A DNA stretch of 21,875 nucleotides from Candidatus Gastranaerophilales bacterium (GCA_900769645.1 CAAGHI010000022.1:1-21875), one strand, 5' to 3'; counted from the first letter of the stretch, positions 1 through 7,284 are shown. Numbers and translations are program-made. The notes: generated by a model not told the origin, from the letters alone.

Positions 1-50
1 CAAAATTCATGTTCTGTGAAAAAGGTGAGTCCGATAAGAGGTTTCTAAGG

Positions 51-125
51 CCCCCTCACCCGCATTTGTAATACTTGCTTCGCTCGTAAACAACTGCTCC
101 CTCTCCCCGCTGGAGCGAGGGGAAA
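51..125 (-). repeat. Palindromic repeat module A, copy 1
   Basis: Read on the minus strand, this stretch matches 9506-9578 and, more loosely, 14152-14213. All three share a GGGGAGAGG-like start, an ACGAGCGA...GCGA middle and a GGTGAGG-like end, and all can fold by pairing GCAGTTGT with ACAAxTGC-type arms (one mismatch here). This copy is non-coding and lies downstream of the WYL gene pair. The copy at 9506 is inside a prepilin leader. Confidence 0.65.
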
Positions 126-153
126 GTTACAAAAGTTGTTCATGAAAAAATCA

Positions 154-191
154 CGTCATTCTGGTGCTACGTACGTAGCACCAGAATGACG
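154..191 (-). terminator. Perfect 38-bp palindrome, probable terminator of the WYL operon
   Basis: The 38 bases are an exact palindrome centred between 172 and 173, with core GTGCTACGTACGTAGCAC. On the minus strand it lies about 35 bases after the stop of the WYL gene and is followed by GTGATTTTTT, so it can act as an intrinsic terminator. The same core, in a less symmetrical form (GTGCTACGCACGTAGC), recurs inside both prepilin genes at 9606 and 18054. It therefore also belongs to the dispersed repeat family. Confidence 0.6.
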
Positions 192-225
192 ATGAAAGTT
201 TAAATCAAATAAGAAAATTTCTTTT

Positions 226-1155
226 CTAGCTGGCGTAATTTTCTAGTGTCTTATTAATTCGTTCCACCATTTCTTCTTTCAAAAATTTTGGAGAACAAAT
301 TTCGCATTCTCTGCCATATCTCATCAAGCGTTCTATGAGTTGTCCCAAATCTTCGTTTTTATTGACGATTACGTGACTTCCGTCAGCTTCGATCTTGTCT
401 AATCTTTCCCAATCTCTGAGCTTATAATTTTTTGCAAGTCTGTTTTTAACCTTGTAAACAACAGTTGTTGGAATTGATACAGATGAAACCGCAATCGGCA
501 ACTGTTTTATTGAACGAATATTTTCTATCGGAATTTCATAAACTCGACTTCCGCTATTGCCAAGAACTTTCAGACAAATTTTTCTTTTTACATAAGTTTG
601 TTCAAGCGGAGAACATATTAGGTTTAGTTCTTCGCCTTTTTCTGATGTGAAAATTATTTCAAGTTTCAATTTGTCCTGACAAAATTTTTGGCACTGTCTA
701 ACCTGTTCAACCATCTCAGAATGATAAAAAGATAGGTGAAGGTTTGTTGTATTGTCTGCAATTTGTTCTAAGCTTTGAGCTGATTCGTCGTAGCGAACTT
801 CCAGTTTTCTCAAAAATTCTGTGAAATTACTTTTGGTTTTGCCTTCCGGAAGAATATCTGCGGCTTCTTTTAACAAATGAATACTTTTCATATCGTCCAA
901 GTTGAATTTTAATTTGTAAAGCGGACTGAACATGTGATATTTGTTTTGGATTTTCTTAACTTTTATGCCAAAAATCTTCATTGCATTCAAATACTTGTTA
1001 AGAGTTACGTGCGTATTTGAGGTTCCGTCGTAATTGCCGTCAGAGAACAGGTCAATAACGTTGGTAAATTCCACATCTCCGTCGTATAGCATTTTTATGA
1101 ATGTAAACAGTTTTATGCAGGCGTCATTGCATTTTACGGTATATTTTTTAGCCAC
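226..1155 (-). CDS. WYL/WCX-domain transcriptional regulator (second of a pair)
   Basis: A 309-residue protein with the layout of WYL regulators: a helical DNA-binding N-terminus (about 10-75), a WYL-like barrel (about 145-220) and a WCX C-terminal extension (about 230-305). The extension contains an LGQLIERLMRYGRECEICSP segment, typical of the 'G...v..P..l...v...l' end of WCX domains. The literal W-Y-L residues are not conserved. The start is GTG at 1155, with a GGGG stretch 7-10 bases upstream. It overlaps the end of the preceding gene by 8 bases, so the two are translationally coupled. Paired, overlapping WYL genes resemble PafB/PafC, which act as a heterodimeric DNA-damage regulator in Actinobacteria. 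That role here is only an analogy. WYL barrels are thought to bind nucleic acid or nucleotide ligands. Confidence 0.75.
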   Translation of the reverse strand: MAKKYTVKCNDACIKLFTFIKMLYDGDVEFTNVIDLFSDGNYDGTSNTHVTLNKYLNAMKIFGIKVKKIQNKYHMFSPLYKLKFNLDDMKSIHLLKEAADILPEGKTKSNFTEFLRKLEVRYDESAQSLEQIADNTTNLHLSFYHSEMVEQVRQCQKFCQDKLKLEIIFTSEKGEELNLICSPLEQTYVKRKICLKVLGNSGSRVYEIPIENIRSIKQLPIAVSSVSIPTTVVYKVKNRLAKNYKLRDWERLDKIEADGSHVIVNKNEDLGQLIERLMRYGRECEICSPKFLKEEMVERINKTLENYAS

Positions 1156-2095
1156 AATAGTACCCCGCTTTCATATCTTTTAATAAATTTACAAAATCGT
1201 TTTTAAATTCTTCCGGCTCCAGAATTTTGCATTTTGGACCATAAGCTAAGAATTTTTGTTTTGCTAAAAATTCGTTTGAAGTTGTTAATTCTATTAAATA
1301 TTTATTCGCATTTTGCTCAAGAATTTTTTCATTTTTAGCAGGTTCAAAGTTTTCTAAATTTTCGCAAGTCAATTCGTATTTAATTTTAAGAACTTTCAAG
1401 TTATTTGGAATTGTCGGGTTAAGTTTAATTTCATCAATTCTTAAAATCCTGTTTACAAGAAAGCTTCCATATTGCATATATTCAAAACCGACGCCATACA
1501 GGTAAACTTTACCGTTCGAAATTGTAATATTGTCAGCGATAATTTCGATTTGTTTTTCGCCGGAATTTGGAGAGTTGTATGTAATCACAATCTGATCTTT
1601 TCTTGCACAACATTCAATTAAGTTTTTCAAACTCTCTTTGTCGATGCCTCTGAGTGGAGAATATTTTCTCAAATTAGCCAAAAATTCTGAATCGTTAATA
1701 TATTTTGAAAGTTTGATAAAGAAATTATCCATAGCCAGAAGTGCTGATATATCAAGGTCTTTGTGAATATTTTTGTAAACCTTAATAATACTTTGTTGTT
1801 CTTCGTTAGTTAAACGGAGTTCAAACGGGTGCTCTGCGATGTAGTATCGAGAAATTTTGTCATCGCCCTTAATTCTCTTGATATCGCAGCCAAGACGTTT
1901 GAGAGTATTCATATAAACACGAAAAGTATCTACAGAGATTTTTTCTCTCAAATACGGGTGATTAAATATGTAGTCGCAAACTTCTTCATAAGACTTTGGA
2001 CCATCTACCAACAAGTTGAAAATTAACAAAGCTTTAAACCCTGTGAAAGACATCAGGTTATAAGTTACTTTCTGGTTTTTTATAAACTGTTTCAT
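1148..2095 (-). CDS. WYL-domain transcriptional regulator (first of a pair)
   Basis: I chose the ATG at 2095 (MKQFIKNQ, 315 residues) over an in-frame ATG 27 bases upstream, because AGGGAG sits 6-7 bases before it. The N-terminal 75 residues have the spacing of a winged helix (VDGPKSYEEVCDYI, VDTFRVYMNTLKRLGCDIKRI). A WYL barrel follows at about 160-230 (QIVITYNSPNSGEKQIEI ... GKVYLYGVGFE ... FLVNRILRI), then a WCX-like tail ending near FLAYGPKCKILEPEEF. It is the promoter-proximal gene of the pair and overlaps the next gene by 8 bases. The two proteins are similar in plan but diverged in sequence, as expected for subunits of one heterodimer. The target genes cannot be told from the sequence. 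Confidence 0.75.
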   Translation of the reverse strand: MKQFIKNQKVTYNLMSFTGFKALLIFNLLVDGPKSYEEVCDYIFNHPYLREKISVDTFRVYMNTLKRLGCDIKRIKGDDKISRYYIAEHPFELRLTNEEQQSIIKVYKNIHKDLDISALLAMDNFFIKLSKYINDSEFLANLRKYSPLRGIDKESLKNLIECCARKDQIVITYNSPNSGEKQIEIIADNITISNGKVYLYGVGFEYMQYGSFLVNRILRIDEIKLNPTIPNNLKVLKIKYELTCENLENFEPAKNEKILEQNANKYLIELTTSNEFLAKQKFLAYGPKCKILEPEEFKNDFVNLLKDMKAGYYCG

Positions 2096-2113
2096 ACACT
2101 TCTCCCTAAATAT

Positions 2114-2142
2114 AATATACAATAAAATTTGGATATTGTACA
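2114..2142 (-). promoter_or_regulatory. Promoter of the WYL pair with an internal dyad
   Basis: On the minus strand, TGTACA (2137-2142) and TATATT (2114-2119) are spaced by 17 bases, giving a plausible promoter about 20 bases before the chosen start. The dyad TACAATA-N9-TATTGTA (2118-2140) fills the spacer and touches both hexamers, which is where an autoregulatory repressor would bind. The -35 is a weak match. Confidence 0.4.
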
Positions 2143-2259
2143 GAGGGGGAATATGAAATAAGAATTTTAGTTGGGTATTTGGGATTTGATTTGATGTGCC
2201 TATTAAAATGTGTTATTCCGGAAAGATAGAAAATCAAGCGTTAAGCGTATATTTTCGTC

Positions 2260-3255
2260 TTATTCAGAATCTATTTTAATTTCGGGGTCTGGAAATAAAA
2301 ATTGTTTCAATTCAACTATTTTCTCATAAGATTTTTCAATATTTTCACGTAATTCCGTATCTGTTTCTGCTTTTTTTGCAAGAGTTTCTATTATATTAAT
2401 TGTTTCCGGTGTAGAATTTCTGTAAATAAACATATTCAAACCAGCTCGAATTCCCATTTCGCAAGCCTTCACGTCACCAAAAACTGCAACGCCTTTCATT
2501 ATCATATCGTCAGAAATTGCGACACCTTCAAAGCCCAATTTATTTCTTAAATACGAAATTGCGTTCTTGCTTAAAGATGTTGGAATTGCTTCTTTTTCAA
2601 AACAAGTGCAATGCAAATGTGCAACCATAACCATTTCAATCGTTTTGGCGCACGCTGCAAAAGGTTTTATATGTGTTTGCTCCATCTCTTCAAGTGACAA
2701 GTCGATTTCCGGCAAAGTCAAATGGCTGTCTGCATTCGCATCACCGTGCCCTGGGAAATGTTTTACACAAGGAATAATCCCGTTTTCTCTATATGTTTGA
2801 GCAACTATTTTTTCAGCTTTTATGACATCTTCCACTTTGTTTGAAAACGCTCGCTCTCCGATTATCGGATTGTTTGGATTTGTGTTTACGTCAATGCAAG
2901 GTGCAAAATTTAGATTTATCCCGAAGCTTGTCAATTCTTGCGTAATTTCTTTGGTTTGTGTTCTCAAAAAATCTTCGCCTTTTTCAAACGCAAACTTCGC
3001 CGACAAGTATTTTTTACCATTATGGATATTTTCAGTCCGCTCAACTCGCCCACCTTCTTGATCGATAGACAAAAACGGAGGAAATTTTGCCATTTTCTTG
3101 ATCTTTTGGGTTAAGGTCTTAAATTGCTCAGGAGATTTTATGTCATGAGTAAAAAATATTATTCCGCCAAGACCTTTGGCAAGTGCGTCTTTGTAGCCGT
3201 CGCCATCGGTTCCTAGGATAAACATTTGATATAATTTTGTTTTTAAATCTGTCAT
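2260..3255 (-). CDS. nagZ: Glycoside hydrolase family 3 beta-N-acetylhexosaminidase (NagZ type)
   Basis: At 331 residues it has the usual length of a single-domain NagZ. Visible motifs are DQEGGRV (65-71), FAPCIDVNTNPNNPIIGERAF (118-137), the substrate-binding and acid/base loop KHFPGHGDANADSHLTLPEID (165-185) with its His/Asp pair, and ISDDM (247-251) carrying the nucleophile Asp. The family removes N-acetylglucosamine from muropeptides during peptidoglycan recycling. No signal peptide is visible, so it is probably cytoplasmic. Its ATG shares one base with the stop of the gene before it (TAATG), so it should be translated together with that unknown protein. The C-terminus (FPDPEIKIDSE) is acidic and not part of the fold. 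The family call is firm; the exact substrate is inferred. Confidence 0.92.
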   Translation of the reverse strand: MTDLKTKLYQMFILGTDGDGYKDALAKGLGGIIFFTHDIKSPEQFKTLTQKIKKMAKFPPFLSIDQEGGRVERTENIHNGKKYLSAKFAFEKGEDFLRTQTKEITQELTSFGINLNFAPCIDVNTNPNNPIIGERAFSNKVEDVIKAEKIVAQTYRENGIIPCVKHFPGHGDANADSHLTLPEIDLSLEEMEQTHIKPFAACAKTIEMVMVAHLHCTCFEKEAIPTSLSKNAISYLRNKLGFEGVAISDDMIMKGVAVFGDVKACEMGIRAGLNMFIYRNSTPETINIIETLAKKAETDTELRENIEKSYEKIVELKQFLFPDPEIKIDSE

Positions 3256-3845
3256 TATAAAACCTTTTCTGCCAATGTGAAAAGTTCGTGTAACTTGCCG
3301 TTTTCGATAACCTTTTCAATTTCTTCTAAAATCTCTTGCAAGTCGTCTGCTGATGGCTTTTTTAAGCATTCAGGAAGCTTTACGTCTGTCGTTGTCTGAA
3401 CTTTTACAAAACCTTCATTAACTTTTAAAAATTCTCTATAAACATCAAGAACTTTTAGGCTTTCTTCATCTATTAAAAAGTTTTGGTTTAAGTAATATTT
3501 TGCATCTTTTTTTAGTTGTTCAATGTAACTTTTTATAAAATCAACTTCTTCCAAAGTTTCGTTTTCTGAGAATTCTCCGCCATAGCAAAGGTTGCCTGTA
3601 ATCGTTTTTTCACCAAGACTTTTGATATAAACAGCCCACAAAATACAACCAAGGTAAAATCCGAGATAATTTTTCAATAAAGACAGGATTTTTGGGTAAA
3701 ACATTTTAAACTGCATTTTCTTTTGGTTGAAATTTCTACAACTGTTCAGTGATCTGTACACGTATTCTATATTAGGTTCAAATGCAGACATGTGCTGAAT
3801 AAACCCTGGGTCAAATTGAACATTATCTTTTGTATCTATTGTCAT
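3255..3845 (-). CDS. Uncharacterised protein co-translated with nagZ
   Basis: A 196-residue protein I do not recognise. It has a strong AAAGGAG 7 bases before its ATG and a TAATG overlap with nagZ, so it is a real gene. The middle (about 55-72, SLLKNYLGFYLGCILWAVYI) is hydrophobic and could be a buried helix or one membrane segment. The C-terminal 60 residues (ADDLQEILEEIEKVIENGKL) are helical and charged. No signal peptide or catalytic motif is visible. Genomic coupling suggests a link with cell-wall turnover, but that is guilt by association. The upstream region is an inverted-repeat element (3869-3987), and I see no clear promoter of its own. Confidence 0.7.
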   Translation of the reverse strand: MTIDTKDNVQFDPGFIQHMSAFEPNIEYVYRSLNSCRNFNQKKMQFKMFYPKILSLLKNYLGFYLGCILWAVYIKSLGEKTITGNLCYGGEFSENETLEEVDFIKSYIEQLKKDAKYYLNQNFLIDEESLKVLDVYREFLKVNEGFVKVQTTTDVKLPECLKKPSADDLQEILEEIEKVIENGKLHELFTLAEKVL

Positions 3846-3868
3846 TTTGTGCTCCTTTATTGAGTAGC

Positions 3869-3987
3869 TGGTAAGTGAAACGTGAAAAGTGAAAAGACCT
3901 TTTCGCTCACTTTGTTCGATAATTTATTTATGACACGCAGTGTCCGTAATGACCTTTTCACGTTTCACTTTTTACTTATCACCTACC
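3869..3987. repeat. Inverted-repeat element made of TTTCAC units
   Basis: Two imperfect inverted arms (3869-3899 and 3953-3987) are built from CTTTTCAC, GTTTCAC and TTTCACTT units. They enclose 50 bases with an inner hairpin GACAC-GCA-GTGTC (3932-3944). It fills nearly the whole gap between the hydrolase stop and the next gene. The same unit string appears at 9885-9920 and 17992-18026, where it is translated as part of the prepilin leaders (FTSHFSLPK). It contains no ORF of its own and looks like a small non-autonomous or REP-like element. Confidence 0.6.
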
Positions 3988-3988
3988 A

Positions 3989-5185
3989 TTATATCATCTC
4001 AAACCTAATCTTTTTCTTGTGGTTATCCAAAACTTTTTGTTGGAATTTTTCATCGTACTGTAAACGATACCCGTTAGAAAAAGCTTTCACGACAGCGTTT
4101 GCAAATGTTCGTTTTGCGCTCCAGTATGATGTGTGAGCAAACAAAACTGAACGTTTTGCCCAAACACTTGAATTATCGTAGACAAAACCTGTCGGATTTT
4201 CAATTTTTATATCCGCAAGTTTTTCCATCTCTGCAATTGTCAAGTTCTTAGAACTTGGGAAACCAAGCGGATCTTCTCTGTAATTAACAGTGATGAAAAA
4301 CAGTCCGTTTTCAATTAAATATTTGAGCATAAGTCTGTTGTAATATGTCAATTCGTAATTAGAATCCGACAAGTCAGAGTAGAACAAGACAAGTGGACTT
4401 GCAAAGTTTACGACTCCTTTGAATGTGTCTTTTGGTGCACAAGCCGTCTGGGTTGCCTCTTGCAAGTTTAGGTAATTTTGTTCTATCGAATTGTTGTCAA
4501 AGTTTTTTAAGACCAAGTGACCGCTATCTGAAACCATTCCGATATTAGCCTTTGATAGTGCCGAAATACAAGTGTTTTCGACAGGGTGAGTCTTTACAAA
4601 ATTTTTGATATCTTCACTTACATCAATTGTGTTGAAAAGGTTTTCGGGATTGATATATGGTAGTTTATTGAACATATATTCATACGTAATAAATGTTCCG
4701 GCAGAATACCCGTAAAGTACGACTTTGTTCCCTTTTGCGGCTTCCTGTTTAACTGTTTCGTTCAAGTCATCAAGAATCGGCAACATATTGTGAGTTTTTT
4801 GCACCCAAATTGCATCGTGCAAATAAGCAGTCAACATTGATCGAACTTTATAAGCAATTGTTGGGCTGAAAGCTTTTGTAATATCTAGTTGAGCTTGCAC
4901 GAACTCCAAATCGTTCTTGCTTTTGTCGCCCCAAAAGAAAATCACCGGCTCTTCATTGATTTGGTATTGAGTTTTGTTTAGAAAAACTTTTTTTATTTCT
5001 TTATTTTTTTCAAACTTTTTCTTCATTACAGGGTGAAGTTTTTCGACCCCATTGACGTACCAGTTGCGCATTTTGGCGTCGTTGTTATTTGAACCGTTTA
5101 TGTATACAAAACTGACGTTACTTTGCGCAAAACATACGCTTTGCAAGACTAATAAGCTAAAAATAATTCCAAAAAGTTTTTTCAC
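3989..5185 (-). CDS. Secreted alpha/beta-hydrolase (lipase-like serine hydrolase)
   Basis: A 398-residue protein starting at GTG (5185) with AGGAG 5-9 bases upstream. The first 20 residues (KKLFGIIFSLLVLQSVCFAQ) are a clear signal peptide with an AxA-like CFA cleavage site, so the protein is exported. At about residues 148-160, VVLYGYSAGTFITYEYM contains the GxSxG nucleophile elbow of alpha/beta-hydrolases. The Asp and His of the triad cannot be assigned by eye. The region after residue 250 (FKGVVNFASPLVLFYSDLSDSNY) resembles the later strands of lipase folds. Its SD overlaps the stop of the aquaporin gene 8 bases upstream, so the two share a transcript. The substrate is unknown: a lipid or ester is likely from the fold, but a peptidase or other acyl hydrolase is possible. 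Confidence 0.7.
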   Translation of the reverse strand: MKKLFGIIFSLLVLQSVCFAQSNVSFVYINGSNNNDAKMRNWYVNGVEKLHPVMKKKFEKNKEIKKVFLNKTQYQINEEPVIFFWGDKSKNDLEFVQAQLDITKAFSPTIAYKVRSMLTAYLHDAIWVQKTHNMLPILDDLNETVKQEAAKGNKVVLYGYSAGTFITYEYMFNKLPYINPENLFNTIDVSEDIKNFVKTHPVENTCISALSKANIGMVSDSGHLVLKNFDNNSIEQNYLNLQEATQTACAPKDTFKGVVNFASPLVLFYSDLSDSNYELTYYNRLMLKYLIENGLFFITVNYREDPLGFPSSKNLTIAEMEKLADIKIENPTGFVYDNSSVWAKRSVLFAHTSYWSAKRTFANAVVKAFSNGYRLQYDEKFQQKVLDNHKKKIRFEMI

Positions 5186-5193
5186 AAAATCTC

Positions 5194-5823
5194 CTATTCG
5201 CTAATCTTGTAAGCTCCGGCAGCAGCTGCTCCGGCAACCAAGTTTGTTAAAATTGTGTATGCAATGAATTTAGTTTGAGCGATTTTCATTACATAGAAAC
5301 CAAGTGCAACTGCAGGGTTGAACGCGCCGTAGCAAGTTCCGACAGTTGCCAAAATTCCAACTAAAACAACTGAACCGATTGCAAGTCCGAAGTACGAATT
5401 CCCTTCTGTTTTCTTAGATGTAGCAGTTTGCAAAACAACATAGCATAACAAGAAAGTAAATAAAAATTCGCAAATAATCATTGGTAGAACGCTGTATGAT
5501 GTTTCTCTTGCATAAGGCGGTACGGCAACGATATAACCTGTTAAAAGTGCACCTAAACTTCCACCAACAAATTGAGAAATTATATATGCCGGAAAATCTT
5601 TCCATTTCAAAGCGCCTCTAATTGAAGCTGCCAAAGATACGGCAGGATTGTAATGACCGCCTGAAATGTGACCGCCCATATATACCAAAACCATTAATGC
5701 AAAGCCGATTGCTAGAGGTGGAAATCCAACTCTTTCGTTAGGAAATAATGCGCAACCGATTGTAAAAACGAAGAAAAAAGTTCCAATAAATTCAACAAAG
5801 CATTTTTTTAATAACTCTCTCAT
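5194..5823 (-). CDS. Aquaporin (MIP family) with non-canonical second NPA box
   Basis: A 209-residue integral membrane protein with six predicted helices and two half-helices, of typical bacterial aquaporin length. The first signature is GGHISGGHYNPAVSLA (50-65) and the second is YGAFNPAVALG (165-175). The residue after the second NPA is Val172, where most water and glycerol channels have the selectivity-filter Arg. The pore may therefore pass a different or wider set of small neutral solutes. This point follows from family knowledge; transport specificity is unproven. AGGAGG lies 7 bases before the ATG, and a good promoter lies at 5848-5876. It is the first gene of a two-gene unit with the secreted hydrolase. 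Confidence 0.88.
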   Translation of the reverse strand: MRELLKKCFVEFIGTFFFVFTIGCALFPNERVGFPPLAIGFALMVLVYMGGHISGGHYNPAVSLAASIRGALKWKDFPAYIISQFVGGSLGALLTGYIVAVPPYARETSYSVLPMIICEFLFTFLLCYVVLQTATSKKTEGNSYFGLAIGSVVLVGILATVGTCYGAFNPAVALGFYVMKIAQTKFIAYTILTNLVAGAAAAGAYKISE

Positions 5824-5847
5824 ATAAAGCCTCCTATTTTTAGCAAA

Positions 5848-5876
5848 ATTCTATCACGCAATATCTAATTATGCAA
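5848..5876 (-). promoter_or_regulatory. Promoter of the aquaporin-hydrolase unit
   Basis: On the minus strand, TTGCAT (5871-5876) and TAGAAT (5848-5853) are 17 bases apart. This is a good sigma-70 type match, placed about 25 bases upstream of the aquaporin start. Confidence 0.6.
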
Positions 5877-5890
5877 GAAAAGTTATGATA

Positions 5891-5919
5891 AAAAAAGACG
5901 CATATCATATGCGTCTTTT
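5891..5919 (-). terminator. Intrinsic terminator after the 92-residue gene
   Basis: AAAAGACGCATAT (5893-5905) and ATATGCGTCTTTT (5907-5919) form a perfect hairpin. On the minus strand it begins 4 bases past the stop of the 5924-6202 gene and runs into TTTTTT. It separates that gene from the aquaporin promoter. Confidence 0.85.
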
Positions 5920-5923
5920 GGAT

Positions 5924-6202
5924 TTACATGTGTTTTATTATTTTTTTTATAAATGATATTTTTTGGAATGGAGCATTAATAGCTTCAATTTCTTTTTGTC
6001 TTGCAATATTTTGGTGATAAGCTTTAAGCCAGTTTCTAATAACCTTAATCGGGTTGTGGACAGAAGGTCCTGTTTGTGTTACCAGTTCATTTAAATAAGT
6101 TTTTTCAACTGGTGATAAAACTTTTCTTTTAGACATATTGCTTACGTCTCTTCTATCGTAAGTGGCACATATTGCTGCATTGTAGTATGTTTTAATTCCC
6201 AT
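5924..6202 (-). CDS. Small uncharacterised protein, 92 residues
   Basis: A short basic protein I do not recognise. It is well supported as a gene because it has its own promoter (6241-6269), AAGGAAGG 7-8 bases before the ATG, and a strong terminator immediately after the stop. The N-terminus (GIKTYYNAAICATYDRRD) and the middle (SPVEKTYLNELVTQTGPSVH) look soluble, and the C-terminus (SFIKKIIKHM) is Lys-rich. There is no signal peptide, membrane segment or metal-binding motif. It stands alone between the aquaporin unit and REP-like repeats, so context gives no hint of its role. Confidence 0.65.
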   Translation of the reverse strand: MGIKTYYNAAICATYDRRDVSNMSKRKVLSPVEKTYLNELVTQTGPSVHNPIKVIRNWLKAYHQNIARQKEIEAINAPFQKISFIKKIIKHM

Positions 6203-6240
6203 ATAAAACCTTCCTTTTTGTTGGGGTAACTCTACTTTTT

Positions 6241-6269
6241 ATAATACACTGAACAAAAATAATTGCCAA
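6241..6269 (-). promoter_or_regulatory. Promoter of the 92-residue gene
   Basis: On the minus strand, TTGGCA (6264-6269) and TATTAT (6241-6246) have a 17-base spacer. The promoter lies about 39 bases before the start codon. The rest of the 6270-6480 gap holds only the REP-like hairpins at 6340-6407. Confidence 0.6.
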
Positions 6270-6339
6270 AAAATAGAAAATTATTAAGAAATTTGAAGAG
6301 TTATGCAATTTAGGATTTTTTAATTCATAAATTCATGAT

Positions 6340-6407
6340 GTTGGGCTGGAAAGCCCAACCTACTTTTCTTATTAAATAAATCAGACTCCGGATCGCAGTC
6401 CGGAGTG
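6340..6407. repeat. REP-like pair of hairpins, copy 1
   Basis: The first hairpin is GTTGGGCT-GGAA-AGCCCAAC (6340-6359), with a GNRA-type loop. The second is ACTCCGGA-6 nt-TCCGGAGT (6385-6406), within a CAGACTCCGGATC...GTCCGGAGTGACA frame. The same two hairpins occur together at 21602-21654 in the opposite orientation. They lie in intergenic DNA with no gene. Confidence 0.7.
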
Positions 6408-6480
6408 ACATTTACGTTTTAGTTGCTATTTGTGAATAATTGCAGTTTTTGTCTTTTTCAAAATCTAGCTTATCTATAAA

Positions 6481-6514
6481 AAATAAAAGGAAGGTATTTA
6501 CCTTCCTTTTATTT
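6481..6514 (-). terminator. Terminator of tRNA-Lys
   Basis: Arms AAATAAAAGGAAGGTA (6481-6496) and TACCTTCCTTTTATTT (6499-6514) are perfectly complementary around a TT centre. It starts directly after the tRNA 3' end on the minus strand and ends in T-rich sequence. Confidence 0.85.
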
Positions 6515-6587
6515 TGCGCTTGGCGCGATTCGAACGCGCGACCTATCCCTTAAAAGGGGAGTGCTCTACCAGCTGAGCTACAAGCGC
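6515..6587 (-). tRNA. tRNA-Lys (anticodon UUU)
   Basis: On the minus strand a full cloverleaf folds. The acceptor is GCGCTTG/CAAGCGC (perfect), the D arm GCTC-AGCTGGTA-GAGC, the anticodon loop CTTTTAA with UUU, and the T arm GCGCG-TTCGAAT-CGCGC. The discriminator is A and CCA is not encoded. The outermost anticodon-stem pair (27-43) is a C-U mismatch, the only irregularity seen. It has a strong promoter at 6624-6652 and a terminator directly after it, so it is a single-gene transcript. Confidence 0.95.
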
Positions 6588-6623
6588 AAGTCAAAAATTG
6601 CTATTCATTTCGTCTGTGATTTT

Positions 6624-6652
6624 ATCTTAGCAAGAACATTTTTTAATGTCAA
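6624..6652 (-). promoter_or_regulatory. Promoter of tRNA-Lys
   Basis: On the minus strand, consensus TTGACA (6647-6652) and TAAGAT (6624-6629) are separated by 17 bases. This is the best -35 in the window and gives a leader of about 30 bases before the tRNA. Confidence 0.75.
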
Positions 6653-6690
6653 CTGTTTTTTTATTATTTTCTTTACAATTTCTATAAAAT

Positions 6691-6717
6691 TAAAGCCCGT
6701 CTTGAATAACGGGCTTT
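6691..6717 (-). terminator. Terminator of the double-HTH regulator gene
   Basis: AAAGCCCGT (6692-6700) and ACGGGCTTT (6709-6717) form a GC-rich hairpin with an 8-base loop. It starts 4 bases after the stop codon at 6721, and both sides are A/T rich. Confidence 0.8.
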
Positions 6718-6720
6718 TTA

Positions 6721-7284
6721 TTACTTCAAATGAATATATTTTTTTGCACAGTCAAACATTGCATTTACAAGCGCAGCGTTAGAATATATGTTCATTCCGT
6801 TGGTTTCAAGCACCTGTTTCATGCGCTTTTCCCACATTGAATAAATGTCGTCTTTGTTCAAATCCAAAACTTGTGCAATCATTGTTAATTCTTTAAAATC
6901 TATTGGAATTGGCAGTGATCCCCTCAAAATATCGACAATATCAAGTCGTTTTTTGCGTGGAAAAGATTTTAAGAAATTCACGACAGTCATGCCTTTTTCT
7001 TTCATCACGCTTTTGAAAAATTCAACTGAATCATCAATCAAAATCGGCTCTTGCGGAATTTTATACTCTTCAAATTCTTCTGGCTCGATTTCCATGACTG
7101 TTGCAATTCGCTCTAACGTTGTAGCTCTCGTAGAAAACGGAATGGAATTGTCTATAAGGTTATACACATAAGACAATGTAACCCCAATCATTTCGGCAAA
7201 ATCTTTTTTGTGCAAAGAGTTTTTGTCTAAAAACTTTGCAACTTTTTCTGAACTCTTTTCTTGTACAATTTGTTTATTTTTCAT
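6721..7284 (-). CDS. DNA-binding protein with two XRE-like HTH domains
   Basis: A 187-residue protein. Residues about 12-62 (SSEKVAKFLDKNSLHKKDFAEMIGVTLSYVYNLI...TTLERIATVMEIEPEEF) form a classic Cro/C1-type HTH. Residues about 88-150 (EFFKSVMKEKGMTVVNFLKSFP...IDFKELTMIAQVLDLNKDDIYSMWEKRM) repeat the same pattern in a diverged form, so the protein looks like an internal duplication. No ligand or protease-like domain is present. GAGG lies 8 bases before the ATG. It is transcribed divergently from pth across a 127-base gap and ends in a strong terminator, so it is monocistronic. It is likely a transcription regulator with unknown targets. Confidence 0.75.
   Translation of the reverse strand: MKNKQIVQEKSSEKVAKFLDKNSLHKKDFAEMIGVTLSYVYNLIDNSIPFSTRATTLERIATVMEIEPEEFEEYKIPQEPILIDDSVEFFKSVMKEKGMTVVNFLKSFPRKKRLDIVDILRGSLPIPIDFKELTMIAQVLDLNKDDIYSMWEKRMKQVLETNGMNIYSNAALVNAMFDCAKKYIHLK

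Noticed and set aside
465..650. Plus-strand ORFs opposite the WYL, nagZ, hydrolase and kinase genes
   Set aside because: All are short shadows of clear minus-strand genes without start signals.
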